22,246 bases of DNA. Origin: an uncultured Rickettsiales bacterium. Its GTDB lineage: Bacteria > Pseudomonadota > Alphaproteobacteria > UBA8366. The stretch spans positions 1-22,246 of the forward strand of contig CAJWTF010000051.1 of the NCBI GenBank assembly GCA_913046825.1, read 5' to 3'. Below the pieces are notes generated by a model. It did not search any database. It saw nothing but the letters and a program-made list of their open reading frames with translations, and was not told where the DNA came from. Of this stretch, positions 1 through 7,678 are shown piece by piece. Every line of letters begins with the position of its first letter. The stretch's first letter is position 1. A program made the translations under genes and the position numbers.

Positions 1-213
1 AAAGTATGGCATGAAAATGATTTTTCTATGATCAGGGCGGCATGGCTGGATGCTGCTCATGGAATTAATGAACCTATTATTGTGCGGTTTCCCGATGGAG
101 CTGAAGGGCAGGGTAGGTTCCAGGGTATTGACGAAGAAGGCGCACTGGTATTGGAAAGGGTGGGCGGCAGCAACCAAAAGATTAATGCTGCGGAAATTAT
201 CTTCTCTTGCTAA
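1..213 (+). CDS. birA: C-terminal end of biotin--[acetyl-CoA-carboxylase] ligase (BirA), cut by the window edge
   Basis: The frame is open from the first base to a TAA at 211-213, so only the last ~70 residues are present. BirA attaches biotin to the carrier domain of acetyl-CoA and related carboxylases in the cytosol. The visible part matches the small SH3-like C-terminal domain: a W-L-D-A-A-H-G helix end, then PIIVRF, GRFQGIDEEGALVLE and a final strand ending in AAEIIF, the usual G-x-F-x-G-I-D-x-x-G-x-L pattern. The catalytic domain would lie upstream of the window. In alphaproteobacteria birA is commonly followed by coaX, and a coaX start does follow 10 bp later. That supports the call and suggests co-transcription. 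Codon use looks more AT-rich here than in the genes beyond 1.1 kb. Confidence 0.8.
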   Translation, partial: KVWHENDFSMIRAAWLDAAHGINEPIIVRFPDGAEGQGRFQGIDEEGALVLERVGGSNQKINAAEIIFSC

Positions 214-223
214 CGGAAATTAG

Positions 224-529
224 ATGCTTCTGGCTATAGATTCAGGAAACACCAACATAGTTTTTGCCATCTACGAGGGCGAAAACCTAAAAGGGGAATG
301 GAGAGCATCAAGTGATGCCAAACGCACGGCGGATGAATATGGTGTTTGGCTAACACATTTGATGGTCCTTGATGATTTGAAAGTAGAAGAGATCTCCGCC
401 TCGATTATGGCAACCGTATTTCCGGAAACGCTTTTTAGCTTGAAAAATCTATGCAGGAAATATTTCAAGACAGAGCCCTTGATTGTGGGTGATGCAGGAG
501 TTGAGATCGGCGTTGATATTCTGATCGAT
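224..529 (+). pseudogene. coaX: Truncated type III pantothenate kinase (CoaX), N-terminal ~100 residues only
   Basis: CoaX phosphorylates pantothenate, the first step of coenzyme A synthesis. The ATG at 224 opens with the phosphate-binding motif LLAIDSGNTN. It continues with features typical of CoaX: FAIYEGENLKGEWRAS, RTADEYGVWL, a conserved ATVFPETLF strand-turn and LCRKYF...PLIVGDAGVEIGVDILID. Normal CoaX has about 255 residues. Here the homology ends at about residue 102, and the frame continues into sequence belonging to a different family, so the second ATPase half with the active-site aspartate (normally near D-x-G-T-A) is missing. The product should be inactive. The cell would need another pantothenate kinase, or an intact coaX copy elsewhere. 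The 10 bp spacing from birA suggests the two were once one operon. Confidence 0.8.
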
Positions 530-1057
530 CTCATCGGCCAGATTCGCGGCAACCGTTCAGATATCATGGCTTTGAGACCGGCGCCGATCCAGGTCGCCTA
601 TATCGGTTTCCCAGGATCAAACGGCGCTAGCTTTATCGATTAGGTGTTTACGGACCGGGCGGTATCGCCGCCAGATCACTTGGACCATTACAGCGAAGTC
701 TCGACATATTTACCGCTCTGCTAATTGATCACCCCCGACAACCAACCAATTTCCAACGCTACCGTCTCCCGCGCTGGTCAACGGCTCCCCAAAGACACTT
801 TCGTATTTTGCTCCTTCAACCAAGGATTCAGGATCACCCCGGATGTCTCTGATGCGTGGTGAAAAATTATGACAGCAATCGACGGCAGCATATTGTAGCT
901 TTTGGAGAACAATGCCTTAGCCCAGTTCAATCTGCGCCGACGCATGGAAGACGCACATGACAGCGCGCCCCTATTCAACACGGGACAGAGCGTCCGCGCC
1001 CTTGAAAACGGGTTACGTGAAATGTGTCGACTTCATTGCGCCAGGGAACATATATAG
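512..1057 (+). pseudogene. Decayed SPINDLY/O-GlcNAc-transferase-like (TPR family) C-terminal fragment
   Basis: In the same frame as coaX, the translation changes to motifs of the bacterial SPINDLY/OGT catalytic domain: DILIDLIGQIRGNRSDIM, ALRPAPIQVAYIGFPGSNGA, FTDRAVSPPDH..HYSE...YLP, FVFCSFNQGFRITPDVSDAW, LLENNALAQFNLRRRMEDA and finally APLFNTGQS..ALENGLREM. The frame is interrupted by TAG at 641, TAA at 722, TGA at 860 and TAG at 896. The last TAG at 1055 may be the original end. These stops sit where the family usually has Tyr or Trp, so each looks like a single substitution. About 100 residues that normally lie between the RRR helix and the terminal PLFDT segment are absent. The N-terminal TPR repeats are missing too. 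It cannot make a working glycosyltransferase. Confidence 0.75.
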
Positions 1058-1103
1058 CGTATCCATATCCCCGATACTTGATCGTCGCCCCGCTTCCCTT
1101 TCG

Positions 1104-1143
1104 CCCCGGTTGGGGTAAATCACCTAACAAGAATTTTGGTTAG
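1104..1143. promoter_or_regulatory. Short hairpin and inverted repeat upstream of the first CoA-transferase gene
   Basis: CCCC at 1104-1107 and GGGG at 1112-1115 form a small stem with a GGTT loop. Next, CTAAC at 1124-1128 and GTTAG at 1139-1143 form an inverted repeat with a 10-base spacer, ending just before the ribosome-binding site. An operator or a decayed terminator is possible. No convincing -35/-10 pair with proper spacing is visible: a TATAAG at 1144-1149 lies too close to the start codon to leave a normal leader. Confidence 0.25.
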
Positions 1144-1163
1144 TATAAGGGGGAGACATAGCG

Positions 1164-2351
1164 ATGCCTGGTGTCTTGAACGGTATTAGGGTTTTGGATT
1201 TCGGTCGGTATATTGCGGGACCATGGTGCGCGGCGCTCTTGGGCGATCTCGGCGCGGAAGTGATCCGGGTCGAAAAGGTCGACGGCGGTGAGGATAGATT
1301 CAATTACGAGATGAGCGACCAACCCGGCTCTGGCAGCATGTTCATGCAGTGTAACCGGAACAAGAAAGGCGTTACCCTTAATCCTACCAAACCCGAAGGG
1401 CGCGAAATTCAAGACAAGTTGATCGCAACAGCAGATGTAGTCATCGCCAATATGCCACCCCGCGCCCTGCAAGGCCTCGGCCTCGACTACGACAGTCTGA
1501 AGGCGATTAAGCCCGACATTATCCTGGTCACCAACACCGCCTTTGGCACCGTCGGACCCTATGCGAAAAAGGTCGGATTTGATTCGGTGGCGCAGGCAAT
1601 GAGCGGCAATATGGTCATGAGCGGATCGCCGAGCCAACCGGCCAAATCCTTTGGTCCCTGGGTCGATTACGGCACCGCCGGCCTCTGCGCCTTCGGAACG
1701 ATGGCGGCAATCATGCACCGTAACGCGACCGGCGAGGGTCAAGAAGTCCAAGGCGCTCTGTTGGCGACGGCACTGATGACCACCAACTCGATCATGACCG
1801 AAGAACACGTCACCCAACGCGGCCGCGTGCCGACCGGCAATCGGGGCCAAGTCTCAGCACCCTCGGATCTGTTCGCGACAAAGGACGGCCATATCTACGT
1901 GATTTGCGCAGGCCAACCCATGTACGCACGCTGGGCGTCGCTGATGGGCGACAATCACTGGCTGGCCGAAGAACGCTTCGCGACAGATGACGACCGGGCG
2001 GAGAACGGCGCCGAAATCAGCGCCCGCATGCAAATTTGGTGTGCCGATAAGACGACTAAAGAGGCAATGGATATTTTGGAGGAACATCGCATTCCGGCCG
2101 GCCCGGTCTATAACCTTCAGGAAGCGTTGAAGGATCCCCATATCCAGGAAAGCGGCATGCTGACCGAGGTCGACTATCCCGGCATGGCCAAACTGGCGCC
2201 GATCACCTCGACACCGGTTAAATTGTCTAAAACACCCGGAGAAATTCGTCACCGCGCCCCGCAGTTGGGTGAACATACGGATGACGTACTGAGTTCGCTC
2301 GGCTATGACGCGGACACTTTGGCCGGGTTGCGCGAAAAGCGGATTATTTAG
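1164..2351 (+). CDS. Family III (CaiB/BaiF) CoA-transferase, copy 1
   Basis: This 395-residue cytosolic enzyme moves CoA from an acyl-CoA donor to a carboxylic acid through a covalent aspartyl intermediate. The start ATG follows a strong AGGGGGAG ribosome-binding site. The N-terminal Rossmann-like motif IRVLDFGRYIAGP and LGDLGAEVIRVEKV are typical. So are CNRNKKGVTLNPTKPEGRE, the GFDSVAQAMSG segment and, at residue 168, the likely nucleophile in WVDYGTAGL. The end carries the usual APQLGEHTDDVL signature. Length matches the family. Substrate is unknown: relatives include formyl-CoA, carnitine, succinyl/malate and mesaconyl CoA-transferases, and motifs do not separate them. A second family member follows on the same strand after 64 bp, so the two probably share a transcript and may form a heteromer or act on successive acids. 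Confidence 0.88.
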   Translation: MPGVLNGIRVLDFGRYIAGPWCAALLGDLGAEVIRVEKVDGGEDRFNYEMSDQPGSGSMFMQCNRNKKGVTLNPTKPEGREIQDKLIATADVVIANMPPRALQGLGLDYDSLKAIKPDIILVTNTAFGTVGPYAKKVGFDSVAQAMSGNMVMSGSPSQPAKSFGPWVDYGTAGLCAFGTMAAIMHRNATGEGQEVQGALLATALMTTNSIMTEEHVTQRGRVPTGNRGQVSAPSDLFATKDGHIYVICAGQPMYARWASLMGDNHWLAEERFATDDDRAENGAEISARMQIWCADKTTKEAMDILEEHRIPAGPVYNLQEALKDPHIQESGMLTEVDYPGMAKLAPITSTPVKLSKTPGEIRHRAPQLGEHTDDVLSSLGYDADTLAGLREKRII

Positions 2352-2415
2352 ACGAGATAATTAATGACTTTCCGCCCGGTGCTAAACAGCGGCGGTACTG
2401 ATAAGGAGAATACCA

Positions 2416-3573
2416 ATGGAAATGGCGCTGTCGCATATCAAGGTCCTCGACCTCACCTCCAACCTTTCCGGCCCCTATTGCGCGATGTTGCTCGCGGATC
2501 AGGGTGCAGACGTAATCAAGATCGAACGGCCGAATGTCGGAGATGACATGCGGGTGACGCCCCCCTTCGTCGGCGACCAAAGTGCTCCTTTCATGATCTG
2601 GAACCGCAATAAGCGGAGCATGATTCTTGATCTCAAAGCACCGGAGGGTCTCGAAAACTTCAAGCGATTAGCCATGGACGCCGACGTTATCGTCGAGAAT
2701 TTCAAGCCGGGTACGGCGGATCGGATCGGTATCGGTTACGAGGACATCAAGGCTATCAACCCACGCGTCATCTATTGCTCGATTTCGGGTTTCGGCCAAA
2801 CCGGCCCCTATGCGCCGCGCGGCGGCTTCGACCTCATCAGCCAATCGATGACTGGGCTCGCAGCTGTCACTGGACACGAGGACGAGGGACCGCATCGATT
2901 GCCGATCCCGATCACTGACCTTTGCGGCGGCATGAACGGCTGCATCGGCGTGTTAACGGCGCTGGCAGCCCGGGAGCGCACGGGCGTCGGCCAACAAATC
3001 GATGTCTCGTTGTTTGAGTCGGGCATCGCACTCGGCGTCTACGAGGCGGGGTACTATTTCGCGACCGGCGAGCAACCGCCGAAGCTCGGCCAAAAGCATC
3101 GCGGCAGCGCGCCCTACCAGATTTTCCCAACCCAGGATGGCCATTTCTGCATCGGTGCCGCGTCGGAGCGTTTCTGGGCCAAGGTCTGCAAAGTGCTTGG
3201 ATGCGAGGAGCTAATCGACGACCCGCGCTTCAAAACTAAGAAAGACCGTGTCGCCAATAACGATGCACTCAGCGAAATTCTTGCCGGGTTCTTCAAAACC
3301 AACACTAACCAGCACTGGTTCGATCTGATCAATGCGGAAGGGGTTCCTTGTGGTCCAGTGATGGATCACGTGCAGGTCTACAACGATCCGCAGACCCAGG
3401 CCCGCAAAATGGTGGAGGAAATCGACCATCCGAGTGCGGGCAAAACCAAGACCCTTGGCGTACACATTAAACTGTTGGGAACACCCGGCGCGGTGCGACG
3501 CCCGGCCCCGATGCACGGTGAACATACGGATGAAATCCTCGCCGAGTTGGCCGAGAAACAAGCAGCGGAATAA
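2416..3573 (+). CDS. Family III (CaiB/BaiF) CoA-transferase, copy 2
   Basis: This 385-residue enzyme has an AAGGAG ribosome-binding site 8 bp before ATG 2416. Recognisable elements are IKVLDLTSNLSGP, LADQGADVIKIERP, WNRNKRSMILDLKAPEG, ENFKPGTADRIGIGYEDIK, ISGFGQTGPY..RGGFDLISQ and the catalytic aspartate at residue 168 in IPITDLCGGMNG. The C-terminus has RPAPMHGEHTDEIL. These match the formyl-CoA/succinyl-CoA:carboxylate transferase type more closely than copy 1, whose central region differs (it has no QTGPY, for example). So the pair is not a recent duplication. It lies head-to-tail behind copy 1, with a stem-loop about 50 bp after its stop closing the unit. Acid substrate and CoA donor cannot be assigned from sequence alone. 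Confidence 0.9.
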   Translation: MEMALSHIKVLDLTSNLSGPYCAMLLADQGADVIKIERPNVGDDMRVTPPFVGDQSAPFMIWNRNKRSMILDLKAPEGLENFKRLAMDADVIVENFKPGTADRIGIGYEDIKAINPRVIYCSISGFGQTGPYAPRGGFDLISQSMTGLAAVTGHEDEGPHRLPIPITDLCGGMNGCIGVLTALAARERTGVGQQIDVSLFESGIALGVYEAGYYFATGEQPPKLGQKHRGSAPYQIFPTQDGHFCIGAASERFWAKVCKVLGCEELIDDPRFKTKKDRVANNDALSEILAGFFKTNTNQHWFDLINAEGVPCGPVMDHVQVYNDPQTQARKMVEEIDHPSAGKTKTLGVHIKLLGTPGAVRRPAPMHGEHTDEILAELAEKQAAE

Positions 3574-3620
3574 CAAAATACCGCCACGCAAGATTGCGGT
3601 GCGGCGCTATTCGGTCTTTG

Positions 3621-3651
3621 GAAGGCGGCATCTCAAGAGAGGCCGCCTTTC
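3621..3651 (+). terminator. Possible intrinsic terminator after the tandem CoA-transferases
   Basis: AAGGCGGC at 3622-3629 pairs perfectly with GCCGCCTT at 3642-3649 around a 12-base loop, about 50 bp after the stop of the second CoA-transferase. The GC-rich 8 bp stem fits a terminator. Only TTTCC follows rather than a long T-run, so termination would be weak or factor-assisted. Confidence 0.4.
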
Positions 3652-3676
3652 CGCGTTATAGAACGGTCGAATCTGG

Positions 3677-3824
3677 CTATTCAGCGTAGCCTTCGAAATA
3701 GCGCTCATTGCCGAGATGGACAGTCAGTGCTTCCATCACAGGTTATTCAGAATCGCTGTAAGCATCTGAATTATTGTTGAGATCGTTCCAGTCATCGCTG
3801 GCTGTTTGGTTTATACGTAGTCAT
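3677..3824 (-). pseudogene. Degenerate small reading frame of unknown function
   Basis: On the minus strand a GAGGAG motif sits 6 bases before an ATG at 3824, which opens MTTYKPNSQR followed by TGA. In the next frame the sequence continues DDWNDLNNNSDAYSDSE, then a TAA, and then PVMEALTVHLGNERYFEGYAE to a TAG at 3677. The good ribosome-binding site and protein-like composition suggest a small gene of about 48 codons broken by one frameshift and one stop. I do not recognise the family. It could equally be a chance open stretch. Confidence 0.3.
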
Positions 3825-3963
3825 TTTCTGCTCCTCATTAGTGGCGTTCTGCCAAGCTTCATGGGTACATAAGCAAGTGGCGTCCCAAGTCCGTCACAGC
3901 AGAGCCATTTGACCAGAAGGTCATCCCTTTGTATGGCAGGAGTAAAGAGGGGATATCCCCATC

Positions 3964-5709
3964 TTAGACAGGGCGGTCGCCCTTCTCCACCTTTAGGACG
4001 CGGCTGTCGACCGCCGGCAGCATCTTACCTGGATCGCGGGTGACGATAACGTCAATGACCGTCGGGCGGTCACGCTCGGCATTTCCGGCCTTGATCGCGG
4101 CGGCGAGATCTTCCGGGTCCTCGACACGAATACCTTGGCAACCGAACGCATCGGCAATCTTGGCATAATCCATCTCCACCAGGTCGCTCGATTGATACGC
4201 CCCATACATCGCGTGTTGTAGAGCCTTCACGTAACCCGAGGCCGCATTGTTGACTACTATAATTGTCACCGGTGCTTTCATCCGGATTGCGCTTTCCAGT
4301 TCGCCAATCACCATGTTGAAGCCACCGTCGCCGGTCAGCGCCACCACGGGCAAATCAGGCTGGCCCAATTGCGCGCCGATGGCACCCGGCAGGCCATAAC
4401 CGATGGAGGCTAGACCGCGATCTGGCACATAACTCCGACCCGCTTTCTTCGTGTCGTAGAGCAAACCGGTCCAGTGTCCGGCAAAACCACCATCGGCGAC
4501 CAACACTGAGTCGGCGGGCATGTGATTGTTCAGCTCGTGAATGAGACGCGCCATGTTGACCGGCTTTTCCGTCGAATGCAGTCGCTCAGCCGCTTCGTCG
4601 ACCCATTTCTTCATGCGCACCGGGATCTCGGCCGCATATTCCGCCCGCATTGTTTTTTGCGCATCTGCGCTGTCAGCAAGCGCGGCACCTAGATCATCTA
4701 GACCAGCCGCCGCATCACCCCAAAGCGACACTTCGGTCCGCGTGGTGCGGCCGAGTTCTTCCTCCAATACATCGAGATGGATCAACGGCACGTTCGCCGG
4801 CAACAGATCGTAACGCTTGGTCGCGATCTCACCTAGTTTGCAACCGACCGCCAGGAAACAATCAGCTGTTTCAATGAGATCGTTGGCAATTCTCGAGTAA
4901 CGTCCGAACAATCCGGCGTTAAGATCACTGGCGCAAGAGATACTGCCTTTGCCGCTCATCGTGTGAGCGACAGGAATGTTAAGATTCTCCGCGAAGTTTG
5001 TTAGGCTATCCCACGCCTCAGAAAGATGAATTCCCCCGCCGGCCAAAATGAGCGGGCGTTTCGCCTTACCGAGGATGGCGGCGGCGCGCGCGATATCGTC
5101 GGCGCTCGGACGGCTGCGTCGCGCCGGAATGCGCGTCGTCGCAGGATCGACCCAAAAATCCTCCGCCGTGAACTGGTAGTCGTCGTGACAGATGTCCTCC
5201 GGCACGTCGAGCACGACCGGCCCTGGACGCCCGGACGTCGCGATCGCATAGGCCCGTCGCACCAACTCGGGAATACGCTCACCCACCTCAATTCGGATCA
5301 ACGCCTTCGCTGCTGGACGCAGGATGTCCACCTGTTGGCATTCCTGGGTCATATTCTTCCAGGCGTGGCTACGGTTGGCATCGCCCGCGATCACGATCAT
5401 CGGGACGCCAGCATTAAGGGATTCGACCATACCCGTCACCAAGTTCGTGACCCCCGGGCCCAAGGTCCCATCGCAGACACCGGGCTTGCCGGTCACGCGC
5501 GCATACGCGTCGGCCATAAAGGCACCGCAGCGCTCGTCATTGATCAGCTTGTGGCCCATGCCGAGGACACGCACTGCTTCGTAGAACGGTGCCAATTGGA
5601 AGCCCGCCATGCCGAACATAGTATCAGCGCCGTGCAGACGCAGCATTTCCGCCAATGCCAATCCGCCGTTCATTGGGCGCGTGTAATTGTCGTGAATCGA
5701 TTCGCTCAT
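3964..5709 (-). CDS. Thiamine-diphosphate enzyme of the acetolactate-synthase large-subunit type
   Basis: This 581-residue enzyme has the three-domain ThDP layout. The N-terminal pyrimidine-binding domain has the activating glutamate at residue 59 (INDERCGAFMADAYAR). The middle domain includes LILAGGGIHLSEAW. The C-terminal pyrophosphate domain has GDGGFN at residues 460-465 and NN at 487-488, the standard metal/ThDP motif. The start has AAGGAG upstream. The family decarboxylates 2-oxo acids and may ligate the product to an acceptor; members include acetolactate synthase, sulfoacetaldehyde acetyltransferase, oxalyl-CoA decarboxylase and glyoxylate carboligase. No small regulatory subunit gene is nearby, which argues against a biosynthetic IlvB role. 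It is the last gene of a run E1 alpha, E1 beta, this gene, with 26 bp separating it from E1 beta, so a shared catabolic pathway is likely. Substrate unknown. Confidence 0.85.
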   Translation of the reverse strand: MSESIHDNYTRPMNGGLALAEMLRLHGADTMFGMAGFQLAPFYEAVRVLGMGHKLINDERCGAFMADAYARVTGKPGVCDGTLGPGVTNLVTGMVESLNAGVPMIVIAGDANRSHAWKNMTQECQQVDILRPAAKALIRIEVGERIPELVRRAYAIATSGRPGPVVLDVPEDICHDDYQFTAEDFWVDPATTRIPARRSRPSADDIARAAAILGKAKRPLILAGGGIHLSEAWDSLTNFAENLNIPVAHTMSGKGSISCASDLNAGLFGRYSRIANDLIETADCFLAVGCKLGEIATKRYDLLPANVPLIHLDVLEEELGRTTRTEVSLWGDAAAGLDDLGAALADSADAQKTMRAEYAAEIPVRMKKWVDEAAERLHSTEKPVNMARLIHELNNHMPADSVLVADGGFAGHWTGLLYDTKKAGRSYVPDRGLASIGYGLPGAIGAQLGQPDLPVVALTGDGGFNMVIGELESAIRMKAPVTIIVVNNAASGYVKALQHAMYGAYQSSDLVEMDYAKIADAFGCQGIRVEDPEDLAAAIKAGNAERDRPTVIDVIVTRDPGKMLPAVDSRVLKVEKGDRPV

Positions 5710-5735
5710 CTGTATGTCACTCCTTGGCTGCAGGC

Positions 5736-6695
5736 TTAACCCGCGAGGCGCTTTACCGCGCCGATGATCATCTCCGCCGTCACCCGGATCGTATCCTCGA
5801 GCGGCGGCGCATAGGGAATGGGAATGCGCGGCGCGCCCAAGCGGGCAACCTTCACTCCCAGAATTTCTTCTGCCGCCGTCGCAGCAATTTCAGCGCCGAA
5901 TCCACCATCCCGTACCGCTTCATGCGCGACCAGCAATCGGCCGGTCTTGGCAGCCGACCGCAACACGCAATCGCGGTCCCAGGGCCAGATGCTGCGGAGG
6001 TCAATAACCTCGGCCGAGGTCCCCTCCGCAGATAACGTCTCAGCTGCGGCTTCGGCGACATGACGCGCGCCAGACCAGGAAACGATGGTAACGTCGCTGC
6101 CCTCATGCACAACATTGGCCTTGCCAATCTCGACCGTGTGGCCGTCCGGCACCTCGCCTTCGAGCGCCCAGAGATCCTTGTGCTCCATATAGACGACCGG
6201 GTCGTCGCATTCGATAGCGGCCTTCAGCAATCCGTAATTGTCCGCCGGGGTCGACGGCATCACCACGACCAGTCCGGGGATATGTGCGTACCACGCTTCC
6301 AGCATTTGCGAATGCTGGGCCGCGGACGAACGCCACATGCCGCTCGGCTGGCGGATCACCACCGGCACCTTCGCCTGGCCGCCGAACATGTAACGTGCCT
6401 TTGCCGCCTGATTGACCATCTCGTCAACGGCGCAGAGTCCAAAATCAGCGAACCTCAACTCCACGACCGGTCGCGTCCCAGTCAAGGCGCCACCGACGGC
6501 AGATCCCATGATTGCGGCCTCGGAAATCGGTGTGGAGACAATACGCTTTGGTCCGAATTCTTCCTCAAGGCCCATATACTGGCCAAAGACGCCACCACGT
6601 CCCAAATCCTCACCGACAGCCCAGATCGTCGGATCTGCGCGCATCGATTCAGCGAGCGCCGCCTTAGCCGCATCACTGTAACTCATCACGCTCAT
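5736..6695 (-). CDS. 2-oxoacid (pyruvate/acetoin-type) dehydrogenase E1 component, beta subunit
   Basis: This 319-residue protein is the usual length for acetoin/pyruvate dehydrogenase E1 beta. The start is supported by GGGAGG 6-7 bases upstream. Family motifs are VGEDLGRGGVFGQYMGLEEEFG, VSTPISEAAIMG with the ThDP-activating glutamate at residue 59, PVVELRFADF, MVNQAAKARYMFGGQ and VVIRQPSGMW. The C-terminal transketolase-like domain ends in the expected AEMIIGAVKRL. Its ATG overlaps the stop of the E1 alpha gene by 4 bp, so the subunits are translationally coupled and should form an alpha2beta2 heterotetramer. No dihydrolipoyl acyltransferase (E2) or dihydrolipoamide dehydrogenase (E3) gene is present in the window. 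It must borrow those subunits or act without them. Confidence 0.87.
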   Translation of the reverse strand: MSVMSYSDAAKAALAESMRADPTIWAVGEDLGRGGVFGQYMGLEEEFGPKRIVSTPISEAAIMGSAVGGALTGTRPVVELRFADFGLCAVDEMVNQAAKARYMFGGQAKVPVVIRQPSGMWRSSAAQHSQMLEAWYAHIPGLVVVMPSTPADNYGLLKAAIECDDPVVYMEHKDLWALEGEVPDGHTVEIGKANVVHEGSDVTIVSWSGARHVAEAAAETLSAEGTSAEVIDLRSIWPWDRDCVLRSAAKTGRLLVAHEAVRDGGFGAEIAATAAEEILGVKVARLGAPRIPIPYAPPLEDTIRVTAEMIIGAVKRLAG

Positions 6696-7678
6696 AGCGG
6701 GCCTCCCACGTCTTGCACGTCGGACCTTGCAGCCGAAAAGTCGGGCCAGGGCGCATACCGCGCCGCTTCGAACGCGGCGGTCATTTCGGCCTCCGCGTCG
6801 CTTGCTATCTTGTCGAGGTCACTGTCGCCAATCTTATTCTCACGGAGGTAATCCTTGCTGCGCTCGATGGGATCATGGGTCTTTGCCTCCGCGACTTCTG
6901 CATCCGGGCGATAAGTAGCCGGATCGACGACCGTATGTCCGATGTGGCGATAAGTCTCCGCGTGCAGGAAGACTGGACCGCCGCCATTGCGAATTTCCTC
7001 GACGAGTCCGCCCACCATAGCGTCGAGAGCGATGACGTCATTGCCATCAGCCAGATGTGCCGGAATGCCAAGGCTCTCGGCCCGCGCCGCTGGACCCGCG
7101 CCGCCGGTTAACTGATCGGTGCGGGTCGTCGCCGCGTATTTATTGTCCTCGCACACGAACAGCACCGGTAAGTCGAACACCCGCGCCCAGTTAAGGCCTT
7201 CCAAGAAGGGTCCTCGGTTAACCGCGCCGTCACCGAAGAAGCAGACGACGATATCGTTCGTTCCGAGCATTTGCTTCGATTTGGCGGCGCCCACGGCGAT
7301 CAAAATGCCCGCACCGACAATGCCGTTTGCGCCCAGCATGCCGACATCGAAATCAGCGATATGCATGGAGCCGCCCTTGCCGCCGCAAATGCCGCCTTCG
7401 CGCCCAAAGAGCTCCCGCATCATGGCTTCCGGGTCGGCGCCCTTGGCGATGGTATGGCCGTGGCCGCGATGATTGCTGGCAATTTGATCGCTTCGCCGCA
7501 AGTTGCCGCACACACCGGAGGCGACCCCTTCTTGCCCGATGGAGAGATGTGCAGCCCCCTTCACGAGCTCTTCACCGGTGCCGCGTATCACCATGCGCTC
7601 GAAAGCGCGGATGCGGCACATGGTGGCGTAATGGTCGAGGACGCGTTGGGGCGAGGGAGACTGATCTGAATCGGACAT
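6692..7678 (-). CDS. 2-oxoacid (pyruvate/acetoin-type) dehydrogenase E1 component, alpha subunit
   Basis: This is the ThDP-binding subunit of an E1 dehydrogenase. From ATG 7678 it has 328 residues. A TTG at 7690 would add four residues but has no better ribosome-binding site. Motifs are AAHLSIGQEGVASGV, the phosphate-binding SNHRGHGHTIAKG (residues 68-80), GGICGGKGGSMHIAD, and GDGAVNRG at 149-156 with N179 in CEDNKYA, the ThDP/Mg motif. The GGKGGSMHI segment and overall length resemble acetoin dehydrogenase AcoA and PdhA. It is the first gene of the operon. The interval upstream (7679-7796) should hold the promoter, but no clear -35/-10 is visible. As with E1 beta, no E2 or E3 partner is encoded in the window. 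Confidence 0.87.
   Translation of the reverse strand: MSDSDQSPSPQRVLDHYATMCRIRAFERMVIRGTGEELVKGAAHLSIGQEGVASGVCGNLRRSDQIASNHRGHGHTIAKGADPEAMMRELFGREGGICGGKGGSMHIADFDVGMLGANGIVGAGILIAVGAAKSKQMLGTNDIVVCFFGDGAVNRGPFLEGLNWARVFDLPVLFVCEDNKYAATTRTDQLTGGAGPAARAESLGIPAHLADGNDVIALDAMVGGLVEEIRNGGGPVFLHAETYRHIGHTVVDPATYRPDAEVAEAKTHDPIERSKDYLRENKIGDSDLDKIASDAEAEMTAAFEAARYAPWPDFSAARSDVQDVGGPL

Larger units (their letters stand above)
3574..3963. other. Intergenic region of ~390 bp between convergent operons
   Basis: The interval holds the stem-loop at 3621-3651 and a degenerate short reading frame on the minus strand (3677-3824, listed separately). The part from 3825 to 3963, upstream of that frame in its own direction, shows no open frame or family I recognise. 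There is a palindromic GGGGATATCCCC at 3949-3960, just beyond the stop of the minus-strand ThDP gene. It is self-complementary over 12 bases and could be an operator-like site or part of a terminator. Confidence 0.4.

Noticed and set aside
1140..1850. Long minus-strand frame of 236 codons opposite the first CoA-transferase
   Set aside because: It is an antisense shadow of a gene with clear family motifs. Its translation is His/Arg-rich with no recognisable domain or ribosome-binding site.
3964..5709. Assignment as oxalyl-CoA decarboxylase to match the formyl-CoA-transferase-like neighbour
   Set aside because: Only the general ThDP motifs are shared. Segments I recall from oxalyl-CoA decarboxylase do not match, so the specific name is not supported.
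5026..5739. Plus-strand frame of 237 codons opposite the acetolactate-synthase-like gene
   Set aside because: It is antisense to a motif-complete ThDP enzyme, and the peptide resembles no family.
6060..6851. Plus-strand frame of 263 codons opposite the E1 genes
   Set aside because: It spans the antisense of two overlapping genes. His-rich low-complexity translation and no start signal indicate a shadow.
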